Origin: Polytrichum commune
Lineage: Eukaryota; Streptophyta; Polytrichopsida; Polytrichales; Polytrichaceae
Reading direction: 5' to 3'
DNA length: 64,000 nt
Assembly: GCA_950295325.1 (NCBI GenBank)
Contig: OX485804.1
Span: 10,910,001-10,974,000 of the forward strand
Shown: positions 35,827-56,949 of the stretch, piece after piece
Numbering within the stretch: position 1 is the first letter of the stretch
Layout: the number at the start of each line of letters is the position of its first letter
Translations under genes and position numbers: made by a program
The notes under the pieces: model-generated
What the model saw: the letters and a program-made list of their open reading frames with translations, nothing else
Databases searched by the model: none
What the model was told of the DNA's origin: nothing

Positions 35827-37702
35827 GTGATGATTTGGACTCATGCAAGCTCACCAAAACCAGTCATGTAAATCATCGACTTAAAGTTTCAGCATGTACA
35901 CAGTGGTGCAAACTTGACCTTAGGCGAGGCGTCTACAACCCATTAAATAAGAGAGTTTGCATATGTTCATGGGAGTAAGCGGGGGATTGTTTTTCTTGCA
36001 AAGAGAAACAAATTCTAAGGAAAATGCAATTATTCTTAAAAAATTGTGAATATGAAAATTGCTACAAATTTGGAAGCGTAAATTTTAGGGTTACACATAG
36101 TCGATCTATAGGTTAACTCATAACCGCTCGTTTGAATGCTACTCCTTGGCTACAACAATTGTTAAAACTATTATGAGGGTAATCAATCATAAGCCAACAC
36201 CACATAAACTATGGATGCCTAAAACTTATTTGGAATATAGTATATAGTTAGGTAGTATACACATAATGATTGAATTTAAGTGAGTTGACCAACACACCTC
36301 ATGTAAGTTACCAACAACATGTTAACTTACCATAAAGTTAGCTATCAACAAGGCTTGGTGAGGAAGTGATTTCATTTTTACCACCATGTTACATAAAAAT
36401 ACACAATGATGTGAATCCTACTTAATTGAAACAAACAGTTGGTCGCAAAAAATCTTTGCCCTAGTCATGACCGATTATGGTTGGCTCTTTGACCAAGACC
36501 AAACTTTGGTTCATTTTAGAGAGCAATGTACAACAAAAATCGAATGCAACTAAATTCCACTTGAAGAGTGAATCACTAATACCATGTGTGGCCAGTTTTG
36601 GTTGGCTACTAAACTTTTGGCCCATTTCAAAGATCACCCCTAGGTCTCTTCTCACACGATGTAGTTAGTTAGTTAGTGCATACACAATGATTTGAACACC
36701 AAGTGTCAGGAGGTTGCACTTATGGTCAAGGTACCAATCATCATAGTAATTTAGCAGAAGCCTCATAAAAGGGTAATTCACACTAAAAACTATAAGCATG
36801 TATTGGGATTTGGTTGACAACACCTCATGGGGAGGGGGGGGGGTCCAAGTCCATGGCTCCTAGTGAAAGAAGGTCATGCAAGGACGTGCTTGTCGGGTCT
36901 CGATGTAGGGTTGACATATGTTGATGTTAAAAAAATAAATTAAATGCTTTGGACAACCGCTGCATCCCAAATACCATTTTATTTGCGGATTCCATCCATG
37001 ATTGAGTAACATTTCCAACAAACGGATTTTCAAGTGTTCCCAATGAACTTGGAACTAAGCTTTACTTGGACTAAGTGTGAGAGCCACTATTTGCTAAAAA
37101 GTGTAAATGCATGGAGATGTTGGGGTGGGGATTCAGACCCACGTCTTGTGCACCACAAGGACTAGCACCCGCATGTAGTAGCTATCAATACACTCCCTGG
37201 CTCATATGCGAATTTCACCCTAAAAGTTAATCAAAAGAGGGACCACGAGCTTGGAGTACTCAAGTGTGAACTTCATTGCGCATGATGTTGCTGCTTGCGC
37301 ACCTTTGGAGCCCACTCTCCAACCCACTCTACAACATTCATCCACCGAAGGGGTACCCATTCAATTTTTTTTCCATTTTCGTGTCCATGCATGGGCTCTT
37401 TCCGGTACGAGCAGCCAGGGACACGGGGGGGTCAATGCAATGTAAACCCACCCAACCCAAGTTTATGGTTTAATTCATTTCAATTGGGTCCCACAAGATT
37501 AAACATCCTAAGTTAATTACCAACATGGCTTAGTGAGAAAGTGATTGTTACCATCAATATTATCAAGGAAAATGCAAAGGTGATGGCACACCCTACCCAT
37601 CTTGGTATGAAAGGTATAAGTACACATGATGCTTTGACTCAAGTGAGCGTGCTCACACTCGTGGCGTGACGCAAAAGCAAAACTTTCTTATTACGTAGCA
37701 GC
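35827..37702. other. Spacer upstream of XRN
   Basis: No gene is supported. It contains scattered 'ttaccaacatggcttggtga' type phrases, also present near 35.1, 35.3, 36.3 and 37.5 kb, which are a low-copy dispersed repeat. A G-run of nine sits near 36834-36842. Confidence 0.45.
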
Positions 37703-37863
37703 CTCTCTCTCTCTCTCTCTAACATTGCTCTAATTACATTTCCCGGAAACTCAGTCACGGGGTTGCTATAGTGTTCATAGTTCAGCAGCTGTTAGGGTTT
37801 CATACCTCAACCGCCCTCACTCGGGATGCACGCAACTCGTGCATTTACGGACCCCAGCTGCCT

Positions 37864-37906
<43 letters not shown>

Positions 37907-37907
37907 C
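37703..37907 (+). repeat. (CT)n and (TTG)n microsatellites in the XRN leader
   Basis: (CT)n occupies 37703-37720 and (TTG)n occupies 37864-37906, about 135 bp upstream of the XRN start codon. CT-rich tracts are common in plant 5' leaders and core promoters. The apparent polyleucine/polythreonine frames across the TTG run are artefacts of the repeat. Confidence 0.85.
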
Positions 37908-38041
37908 AATTTGTTGTTACAACGGGCGCCGGAGAAAAAGCGCATGGAAGCAGGCGGCACGGAGCAGAAGGGTAGTAGAGGCGGTTGTTGTAGGCAGGGG
38001 TTTGGGGTTGAATCGTAAGAGAGTGCGGGGCGGGGGGAGCC

Positions 38042-47254
<9,213 letters not shown>

Positions 47255-48600
47255 GCACCACAAAAATGATAAGTAGGATTGTTGCGCGTTGATTCTTTAA
47301 CACAAGTTTTGGCCGATTTCCACTGGTTGCCTGTGTATCCTAGAAATCTTGTGTCATTTGTATGAGTAATATGGCACTTTCCTTTGTGTATGATCAATCG
47401 ATGCGGGGTTTATGAAAGTGATGATGACTGAGTAGTTGATTGATCTACTAAATCTATTTCCATGGCAACATATGGGTCGGGGTGAAAACTATGTTTAGCA
47501 CCTGCCAAGGGTCCACGGCATTAGAACATGATTTGGAGTTGCTAGTTTGTTTTCAAAACAACCTTATTTTGGAGCTTCTTCCACAGTACAGGCATTTGCA
47601 ACACCATAGGATGGTAGCCTCTGCTGTAGGAAAACTGCGTCTTATTAGTTGATTGATTCCAAATGTGTAACATTCAATGGATTCTTCTCAATATCCTTTT
47701 TCCAAGATCATTTCTCTCCTTTTTGAAATTGCAGATCGTTGACTGATAAGAAGGATGAGAGATGTTCCTAAGTGGTTTAGGAACATCTCTTATAAAGGGG
47801 AGGGTTGAGTTGATCATCATCATCATTTGAGTTGTATATTAGAGAACTTGAATACTTGTCGTACCCTATGTAGGTACTCTCTTCCTGCACTTTGCTTGAT
47901 TCCTGCGCGAAGCCCGGGATCAGAAACCGATTGGCCCTCTTGCACCTAATTAATTTTTAACCTCGCGAGAGAGAATGGAAGGCGATGCAACACTATTATG
48001 CACTCTTATAAGCACTGACAATCGGAGTAATCAAGGCACTTGATGATCACTGATCTTTTTTAATCCCTAATGAGAAGCCACCGAGAGGAGTCGGGAAGAG
48101 AGTTAGGGTTAGGGCTTACAAGTCAAAACAATCTACATTATCTTCAATAATTTTGTAGATTATATATTATAATTAGGTATGATGGAGATCAAATCATGGA
48201 CGAGCCACCTTGTCCAAGAGAAAGTCCACATTATTTTCCAATTATTTGTGTATTATAATACATACACATGTTCAAATCAAAAAAATTGTTACGTAGTATG
48301 GATGGTCTCAATGTGCACTACATCACTCCAATTCTAAGTTCTATAAAATTGTTCTTTGGTATAAATGTACAAGGATAATATGGATGGACCTAGTGAGTGG
48401 TTAATTGGACCTGGTCGACTATGAATGCCTCGACCTTAGATTGAACCTTTTAGTACTACATACACATTATGCTACATAAATTATAACTCGTAGTTATGTA
48501 CATGTATGGAGGACCTTTAAAAAATATACAACCTTTGTACTTATATGGTAGGGTCACTTATTGAGGCTCATTTTTTGGAAATGTGGAGGAGGATGAGGAG
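47255..48600. other. XRN 3' region and spacer
   Basis: The first part should be the XRN 3' UTR; the polyadenylation site was not fixed. No further gene is visible up to about 48.6 kb. Confidence 0.45.
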
Positions 48601-48714
48601 TGTGATTATATCACACATTGATTGAAGATTCTAGTGCACAAGGTGGTGACCAGGAAAAATTGACATGTTCGAGAATACAATTCAAATATGTGCAAGGATG
48701 TTGTCAAAGAGACA

Positions 48715-49101
48715 TAATTGATGCAGTCGCAGGTTGAAAATGATTTACATGAACATGTGGAGTTGTAAAGTGAACTTCGACATGCCTTGAATGTTCTAAT
48801 TGATGAACATGAAAATGTTGAAATGCCTGCTCAATCTAATGTAAAGTCCATTGTGGCTTATGTAGAGGTAGGGGAGTCTAGAAATTTCAAAATTACACTT
48901 GTTAGTCAATTGAATGGCAATATGACTTTATCTAAAGTTCGATTGACTCGGATTAAGGTTGAAATATTGTATATGAAGCCTAAACTCCTTACCCCTGCAA
49001 ATCATGATACTATGTTAAATCTTGATTGTGATTGTGGAGTGTGTTTCTTGAAGGCACTTGAAGCTTTAATTCGCAAAAACATGGTGGACCCAAAAAATTA
49101 G
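48715..49101 (+). pseudogene. Broken open frame of unknown origin
   Basis: From an ATG at 48721 the frame reads 'MQSQVENDLHEHVEL', then a TAA, then continues 'SELRHALNVLIDEHENVEMP' and on for about 90 codons to a TAG at 49099. The run across the stop looks like continuous helical, Leu/Glu-rich coding sequence, so I read it as a decayed gene or transposon protein fragment. I do not recognise a family; function unknown. Confidence 0.3.
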
Positions 49102-50415
49102 CTCCAATTAACGGTTGGGTTGTTGGGTGGGTTTATAAGATGCAAAGGAAATTCGGTAATGGTTGGGTGGAGTGTAGGGATCCAATTGACCTAATTAACC
49201 AACCATCAAACATGGAGATTGATTTATGTCAGTATTAAACAAGAACCAATAATAAGTGAACTTACAATCTTACGGAACATTTGATGATACATTTGATGAT
49301 TAGAAAAAATGATTGCATTAGCTTTCTACAACATATATTGTAGACTTAGATGCTTATCAGTTACATCTGGGAGATGAATTTTTTGTTAACAACTTAAATG
49401 AATACTAGGATTTTACATTTTTACATATGATACGTGTTCATTCTTATTCAAAAGTATATTTATATACTTATGTTGATGACTATATATGAATATAAATTGT
49501 TTAACGTAGACATATTATAACTTGTATTTATCATTGAAATTGTACGTGTATTGCTTGATTTACCAAAAAAAACATGTATATAGAGGTTTTTTTTAGAGTA
49601 TGTTGCGAAACGCATGTGCTTCTTGGTTCTTATGAAAGGTGCAACCCTGACGAGGCCTCAAAGTATGGGCCTCGGATTGGCGGTTGTAGGGTGCAATAGG
49701 CTCACTTTATAACGGTAGCTTGTAGTGGGTTTAGAGGCTAACTTGCCTTATTTCTAGGGCACCTATATGATATGTAAAGGCTCTAAATGCAGCTAGCAAT
49801 TGGCAATTTACTACGGCTTCAAACAAAGTCAGAGTTTCCTAAAACTTTTATGGTCTGGTGCGTGATTCAATTGCGAATACTTGAGAAATTTCTGGGATTT
49901 TTTTGGTAAAAATTCATAGTCTATACATGCCATGCACTTTGGAAGTATTAATTTAACGTCCTACTATCTTAACAAGTTTTGCAGTTAAGAATGGACACTA
50001 AAAAGAAGTGTATTGATGTGCACAATATACATCAACCATTCTTGACAAAAAAAATAAAAACACAATTGGGAGGGCCCATATGATTTTCAGCAAAGAAAAA
50101 TTATCTTCAGCTAGGTTTCACTCCAATTTTGAACCTTGAAACGACAATGTGCGTGATTTGCAGTTGCTAACTAAAGGAGACACTTCCCGACTTGATCCAA
50201 AGGTCCAGTTTGTTTGTGGAGTTGAAAATGGCCACGACATGGCCACATACCTGAGGTGATTTTTGTACTAAATCAATGTCTCCTCGTGAACATCCCATGG
50301 CTCATGTGCCGCTTTATCTTAGGTACATGAATAGCAAACACCTACTCTTTTCACCTACGGGTGGCTTTATCACTCCCAACTCTCGAATAATGTGGGTTGG
50401 AAATGTGCCGAGATT
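49102..50415. other. Spacer, no gene recognised
   Basis: AT-rich sequence with only short frames. A fragment 'gcagttaagaatggacacta' (49981) echoes the F6 core but is too short to delimit. Confidence 0.45.
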
Positions 50416-50783
50416 AAGGTAGGTGGGTGTTATCTTGTTCGTTTTTCATGTTCTCCAACTCCTACTGATAAGATTCACACAACAAAACTCATGTTGCATT
50501 GGAAAATCCACGAAGAAACATATGCAAAAACCGGATTGAAATCCAGACCTCCCCTCATTCAATTATGGCTGTCAAAAGTGCATGTTGTGGATTTCTTGAT
50601 TGGATACATAAGTCCTCCCAATTGTGTTCACTGCTGAGTGTAGAGCAGCTATTAGGATTTGACGATGCAGTCCAATGAGTTTTAAACTTTACAATGCTTG
50701 CTCTTTGATCCTCACCGACCCACACACCAATCAAATATAGGGATCCGAATAAGAAAAGGAGCCACTTGAGACCCATCTACCTT
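50416..50783 (+). mobile_element. F2 MITE 3' of the aquaporin gene
   Basis: This copy shows the longest inverted termini: left 'aaggtaggtgggtgttatc' and inverse of the right 'aaggtagatgggtctcaag'. It ends about 100 bp from the aquaporin stop codon, so it may lie in or near that gene's 3' UTR. Confidence 0.75.
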
Positions 50784-50886
50784 ACATGCTTTTGATGCTA
50801 GCCAATCCAAGAGACTTTGGTTCTTGGTCCCATGGTAGAAAGGCAGAAAGCTTAGCAATTTGTTTCACTTCAATGTTATTGTACAC

Positions 50887-53800
50887 TTATCGGTCTTTCT
50901 CCGGATCCCCGGAGGCGAGCACGGGCATCATCTCTATACATGCCGAAGGCGGCGAGTGTTGATCCGCTTGCTGCTGCTGCAACATCATCAGGTTACCATC
51001 GGACCGCTGGACGTCCCCTATGTTGGCAGTGCTGGATCGGCTGCTAAGATCCCCAGCCGCGCCGGTTGCGGGTTGCATCACTGCTCGGATTTGCAACACG
51101 AGCGACATTTTCTCGCTGATTCGCATTGGATCACTCGACGTAACAGCCTGCGGTGGCACTGGCTGCAATAATCCAGAGATTCGCCCAGGTGCGATTCGTT
51201 GCGAATGCGACTCAACGTGATCGACGATGGCAGGGTAATGAGGCTGTGGGCTCCGGGGGCCGAACCCGGGTCGATGGTGGTCGGGAGTGACGACCTGGAA
51301 GAAGTTAAGCGGAAGCACGGGCCCGGAGTCCGCGCTATCCACTTGATGCAACAAGATCTGGAACAGTCCCACGGCTATGGCGGCCAACAAGGGGCCGCTT
51401 ATGAAGATGAGCAAAGGGTCCCATAGGCTATGGTAGACGGCGGCCGGGCCGATGCACCTCGCCGGGTTCATTTGCGCGGTGTACCCTAAGCCTTGGGAGA
51501 TCAGACCCAAAAACCCGAACACGCTCCCGATCAGAAACGGGGACACAACGGGAAATGTCACCACGACGCTCCGGGAGTCGAACCCCACACCGTAGACCAC
51601 GAACAACATGATGGACGTAAACACGACCTCGGCGAAGAAGCCCTGGCCATGGCCTAATCCCGATGATGTGGTTGAATCCGGCAACTGGTGCAACAGACAC
51701 CCTCCCATGTGGTAGGTTGTGCGAGTTGGTTCATCGGTCATGCCCCGGATGGCCACCGCCGCAAGAATTGCACCCAAGGATTGGGCAACCATGTAGAGGA
51801 CACTCCGGATGAGTGAAGCTTGCCCAGTCAGGAGCGTGGTGAAGGTTATGGCGGGGTTGAGGTGGCCGCCGGAGATGGGAGCTGCGGCGAGCGTTGCGAA
51901 AGAGTAGACAAGACCTTGGAGAATTGCCATGGTGGGTTTGGAGGAGGTTCCACTTTGGAATGATACAGAAATACTCAGGAATGTGAGGGCGGCTGTTGCT
52001 GCGAGTTCCACAGCCACCGCTCGCCATACCTATGCATATCAAGCAAGTCATCAGCACATTAGTAATAAAACCCCCCTGATTGGCAAAACAGCGAGTATCG
52101 ACTGAGCCATCATGTTGAGAGAGAGAGATGACTCCAATATTGTCACCGGCGTGAATTACTCTGTTGCTTCATCTTCGAGTTTATCTAACTGTGTATGTAA
52201 TCCCCGCACAAGCATCACGAGATTTGCGGGCCCTTGAAGACCCTCTTTTCAAAGGTGAACACCTTGCCGGCGTGATTATTTACGTTGGTTCATCTTCAAG
52301 TTTGTCCAACTCTATGTAAATCCGACACAAGCATCACAAGAATTCGACAGCCGTTGTACACTATTGCCTCTTCATTGAGGTGAACATATGCCAAAGGCGT
52401 GAATCATTGTGTTGGCATCTTCGACCTTGTCTAACTTTATGTGTAATTCTCGCACAAGCAAGATGAGATGTTGAGAATTGAAATCTATTGCCTCTTTTCA
52501 AAGGTGAACACCTTGAATGGGCATGATAGATTGGCCCCCACGTTGCCACATGGTTGGTTGAAAATATCTGGTTTACCTGGATACGCCCCTATGATTAGGT
52601 GTGCCATAATGGTAGGGGCACCAGAAAATTCATGATCATATCTTTATAGAAATTTTGCACAGAATCACAAATCAACCTCAGAGCTATATAGAATCAGTGC
52701 CCAGAATCACAGAAGCTCCTGACAGTGGCAGCATGGTTGGTCGTTTAGGGTTGAATGCTAGTTCCATATTTGATACACTACTACGACAACAGACCATAAA
52801 CATTTATACACTACTTCTACACAAGTATACAACATAAGTCCATTTACAACAAACGTGTTGTCCTTTCACCCACAAGACAGTACAAACCCATCACAAAGGT
52901 TTACATATCACATTGGCAGCCGCTTTTGTGGCGAAATAAGTTTACTACAGCGCCGGACGGAACATCATTGTGAAGATCTTAAATACGCTGCGGTACAAAA
53001 TCACAGAAGGTGATCCTAAAGGGGCAACATGATGGGTCTGTTAGGCTTCCTCTTGATCCAATACTTGAACAGTGACGACTACACTCTTCGTCTCATAGCA
53101 TCAGATTATGAACGCCTTTGTGACGCCTTTTGTATAACAATTTAAGGATTTTTGGGTTCCTCAAAACAGATCCATTTTAAACAAACGTTTTGTTTTCCTA
53201 ACTAGAAGACAAAGTCAGCTAATCAAACGTTCATATAGCGTTCTAACTAACGAAGATTTCTCAAGGTGTTGGCAATGGATTGTGCACACACTTTAAACTT
53301 GGTGAGTTTCCTGGGCGTTCCGGGAGAAGTTTACATATAGCCTTGTTTCTTGTAAAGGAGAATAGGAACAGAAATGTCTGATTGCTAGTATACACATAGG
53401 CGTGGTGGCCGCAAGAGTATGTCAAATTTTTATTAAGATATAATATTTTTATGGAAGCCTGGATGGCCAGGCTGCTATCTATAGAGGGAAATTTGAGTTT
53501 CACACGAAGGTGAATCTTGCCATTAACGTTGCAAGGCGAACCAAACTGGGAGTGGGCATTGTGACTCTAATTTCACATTCAGCTAGTAATGAGGTGCAAT
53601 TGCAATTGGAAGCAAAAGATGAGGAAGTCTGCTGTAAGTAATTCTTTCTTTTCAAGATCTTTGTGTGTACTTCTGTCATCCCACACTCTGCAAAATACTC
53701 GGCTCTCATAGCTTATGTGTGTGTGTGTGTTTTGGGTTGGATAGACCCAGGAAAAATATGAGATGGCACTAGAAACATTACTCACATCAATTCTTCTGAA

Positions 53801-53993
53801 GTCGCATAGCCCAACCTTCTTCTGTAGACGTCGCTTGAGCGGTAGATTTGCAGCGCTCCCAACGTACTGCGCTTTGTCAGAGTCATTCCTCTTGAACCAG
53901 TTGCTGCCAACGTTTCGACAATCCTCCCAATCCGTAGTCTGCAAACCGCTCTGGATTGTTTGCAGGTGCTCCACTGGAACAGTCGTGGTGCTT
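50887..53993 (-). CDS. XIP: XIP-like aquaporin (major intrinsic protein) with a long C-terminal tail; 5' end incomplete
   Basis: The main exon 52029-50887 encodes 380 residues to the stop. 'ISGGHLNPAITF' holds the first NPA; 'GYTAQMNPARCIGPA' the second. The Cys after NPAR, the loop C 'MGGC' and 'GFDSR' are XIP features, and MIP knowledge places this in a membrane as a water or small-solute pore. Helices: 'VWRAVAVELAATAALTFLSI', the 'AILQGLVYS' region, 'VLYMVAQSLGAILAAVA', 'FFAEVVFTSIMLFVVYG', 'IGSVFGFLGLIS' and 'LLIFISGPLLAAIAVGLFQI'. After helix 6 about 150 polar Pro/Ser/Gln-rich residues follow. An upstream exon ending at 53786 (donor GTGAGT) encodes '...KKVGLCDFRRID' and joins in phase to 'VWRAV'. 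Its 5' limit is 53993 (acceptor TTGTCCTTAG) or about 54096; the exon with the start Met was not found. ar/R LE1 appears to be Ala. Confidence 0.85.
52148..52525. repeat. Three tandem units of about 120 bp in the aquaporin intron
   Basis: Units start near 52148, 52269 and 52396. Each contains a 'ggcgtgaatt/attat' start, 'cttcatcttcgagtttatct'-like and 'cgcacaagcatcacgag'-like blocks, and ends in 'caaaggtgaacacc'. The units are clearly diverged, so this is an old minisatellite. It lies in the 1756-bp intron 52030-53785. Confidence 0.75.
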
Positions 53994-54096
53994 CTAAGGA
54001 CAACAGCAAATGGGTGAGTCCTGGTTCTATGATTCCCTACTGGCCCACTTTGAGCCAGGAATATTATACTTGTCTCCAACTTCGTTTGAACCTGCT

Positions 54097-55504
54097 AAAA
54101 CTTTTTAATAAATTTTCTTACAAGTGAAATAAGTACCTAGGGGATCTGGATGGTAACCCCTCCTGGATATCAAAAACGACAATTGAAAGTTTGAACCTTT
54201 TCGAACCTAAAGCAGACACAAATGGTACTCATAGATCCCTCTCTCTCCAAGCATGTCGGTCCTCTTTGTGAGATAGCAAAGCACCAGTTCATTAGAACCA
54301 TTAGAAGGGGTTTAGAAGCCGTTCAACAAAGGGGGAGAGTTGGAGGGAGTTGCCAACTGTCTAGCTTAGGTATAACCAATTTATCAAATGCAGGTTCCAA
54401 CGACAAACTTGTACCTGGCACTTGAGCCATTGCGGTGGTACACTATCCCACCCGACGTTGACGCCATGATCTTATGGCTGAATCTTAGTAGTTATCCAAA
54501 TCCTCAGCTGTTGGTGATCGTCATAATCAGGTGATCACCACAACATATTTATAGTACTCGTCGATGTTGCCAGCTTCCAAACCAGTCTCGACACCAACCA
54601 CTCTGTAAGCCATACATGTCACTACTGGGCGTCAGGGAATACGAATGGGACTTATTTTCATCTTCCACAAATCCTGGCCGTGTATGCTCACGGAACGATA
54701 GATTTCTCCAGCAACCTGTACTATAATTTGTTTTCCTGCATCATCGACTCCCTCCATATCTTACAGCTCCTCGAGACAGTGACAAGTGCAAATCTTGTTA
54801 GGCTCTCTTGAACATTAATAGTGACCAATCATAGCTGTATCTAGGATGCTTTACACGACATCTAATCAAATTTCATGGTAGTGAGAGGAGGCGTGTCAAG
54901 AAGGTGCCCACCTCCCAGTGCCCTCCGAGTTCTCAATGTGACTCAGCAGTTGTAGCTGAAAAGACAGCGACACCTGCTGAATTGGTGGAACTGATTCAAT
55001 TCAACCATTGGGCTAGGTGCTGCTACTAAGTCATCCAGCACAGACACCAAAACCTTCTCTCCGGGGAAGCAGTACTCACGCCAGGTGCTTCATAACCCAT
55101 ATTGATGCCAACACCCAAAACTCATGTGATCAACCCCTATACACTCAGAATCATCATGTACTACAGTAGTTAAAACTATATTGCTCAACTCTATGTCATT
55201 CTAGCAGAATTGCAAACATCAAGGTAACTCTGAAAAACAAGAAACTATTCGGTGAGCCCCAGTGTAGCTGAAACTGGACATCCAAGAGCGAGTGGGGAAG
55301 CTCACGGGGCTGACAAAGCGGATCTGGTGGAGCGCGAAGGGTTAAAAAAGTCCAGGTGACAGGCGACGACGGCCGATGACGGGTAGTGTATGGCTTTAGA
55401 GTCAAAACGTTCCCCGGAACCGCAAGTACCCGAACCACCCGCCGTTCCGCCGGGTCGGGCGCACTCTATACCTGTCACCTGTGGATCCACAATAGTAACT
55501 TAAC
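54097..55504. other. Region upstream of the aquaporin exons
   Basis: The missing 5' aquaporin exon(s) and promoter should be here. A GC-richer stretch at 55240-55480 has overlapping minus-strand frames ending at nearby stops; I could not connect either to the aquaporin. Nothing else is recognised. Confidence 0.4.
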
Positions 55505-55512
55505 AAGAGGGT

Positions 55513-56406
55513 CAGTGGCCGGGGAGATTCTTGGGCACAGTGGGTCAAAATCCTAGTGTTTCCAACCAGAGTTCGGGAAGTTTTTGAAGCCTAAGTGGCT
55601 AATTGCCGGTAGTTGCTACGAAGGGTCGGATTTTTCCCAATTTACATCGCCAAGAGCCGGTCTTTTGTAAAATCAATCGGCCAATTGCCTATATTTTCAT
55701 ATTTTCATTGGCCAATATCCGATTAAATGGAATTCATATCGGCACTAATTGTTTAAAAGATGTATGAAAAGTTATTAGAAATCATTTCTTAGTACAATAT
55801 CTTGAATAAGTGAAAAGAAAGGCATGTTCAAAACTTTAAATTTGAAGAGTTAATATCCTTGGCAAGAATTGAACCTAGCAATGCCTTCACCGCTTGAAGG
55901 CCAAGGGTCCCCCAATCCTTCATAGAAGCAATTGGATTTGGTCATGGAAAGGTTGCATAATTCAAAAAGTTTAAGGTTTAGGGTACTTCCTCAAGTGCAT
56001 CATTAGATGCCTCAGACAAATAGCGCTATGGATGCTTCCGGTTGAAATCCAGTAACTCACAAGAAGAATCGGCTACATTTCCGGGACATTTTTTGGTTCA
56101 TCGGCTAATTGCCGGAGGATTGAAATTACAGTCGGATTGCCATCCGATGGTTGGAAATTTGGACCAGCCATGAGGGGAAATCTATCAGCTGATAATGAAC
56201 TAGCCATCGGTTTTCCCCGAACATAGTTTCCAACTCCAACCAATTACATATTGTGATCTTCCGGTTTTCCTTCACTAATTTGAGGTATACACCACAGATG
56301 CCTCTAAACTGATCCGTTATTCTCCTGAAGTCTTGAACTTCAACCGGTTATTTCTCAAACTCAACCGGCTCATCTGTACCTAGAGGTGGGTTCTCCCTGT
56401 CCATTG
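55513..56406 (+). mobile_element. F4 hAT-like MITE interrupted by a 660-bp hAT element
   Basis: The ends are CAGTGGCCGGGGAGATT and ...GGTTCTCCCTGTCCATTG. The flanking 8-bp duplication is AAGAGGGT (55505-55512 and 56407-56414). The F4 body is split after 'gtcaaaatcctagtgtttcc' by the element at 55567-56226 plus its 8-bp TSD. Without the insert the F4 body is about 226 bp, like the intron 2 copy (234 bp) and the 12.2 kb copy (211 bp). Confidence 0.9.
55567..56226 (+). mobile_element. 660-bp non-autonomous hAT element, copy 1 (nested)
   Basis: It starts CAGAGTTCGGGAAG and ends TTTTCCCCGAACATAG. The TSD is TTTCCAAC (55559-55566 and 56227-56234). No transposase is encoded. A motif at 55857-55906 can fold with CCTTGGC/GCCAAGG closing arms and includes, in reverse complement, an RNA polymerase III box-B-like 'ggttcaattc'. 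The interior has repeated 'ggctaattgccgg' phrases near both ends. Confidence 0.95.
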
Positions 56407-56949
56407 AAGAGGGTATCTAGTATCTAGCTATATCTGTATCTGTAGTAGCCTGCACTAAATAAAACCATGGGAGGACATAATTAAGCTCTGCCAAGGCCCC
56501 ACTATTTCTGCACCAAATTGACAACACAGGAAGCGTTTTAAAACTGAATCTGTGCACGAATTTCACCTCATGAACGGTAGCTGAGATTCCTTTTTCCTGG
56601 CACGACATGTTTCATGAACCCATTTCGATCATATTCAAGCAACAACAACCAACTGGTTGTTTTAAGGACCTCCTCCACGTACACACCGTTATACAAACTG
56701 CGGCAGCCGAGTTCATTTTAACCACCCCCCTCCACCCGGCCAGGCTCTGAAATGTGGCGGCCCGGTGTAACCCACGGATTGGGAGAATGGTTCTTCGTGA
56801 GTGTACCATGGTGAAATCAGCTCAGTGTTTTCTGGTCGACCCCAACATGATGTTCTAATTTTAAAGTTGTATGACCAGATATAACATTGCAAGGTTAAAT
56901 ATGGGTGGCCTCCTCGGGAGGCGGTCACCAACAGTCACATAATACACAC
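56235..56949. other. Remainder of the F4 copy and flank
   Basis: 56235-56406 is the right part of the split F4 element. The rest, to the next hAT copy, shows no gene; minus-strand frames at 56612-56931 have no recognisable product. Confidence 0.5.

Noticed and set aside
52148-52525. Possible CRISPR-like or satellite array
   Set aside because: Only three diverged units of about 120 bp without spacer structure in a plant intron; an old minisatellite.
53500-53709. Minus-strand frame preceded by a plausible acceptor ('attacttacag')
   Set aside because: It falls in the aquaporin intron, ends in a stop, and joining it would remove the whole membrane domain; at most a minor alternative exon.
55196-55490. 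GC-rich minus-strand frames that could be an aquaporin first exon
   Set aside because: No clear donor that connects in phase to the exon ending at 53786.
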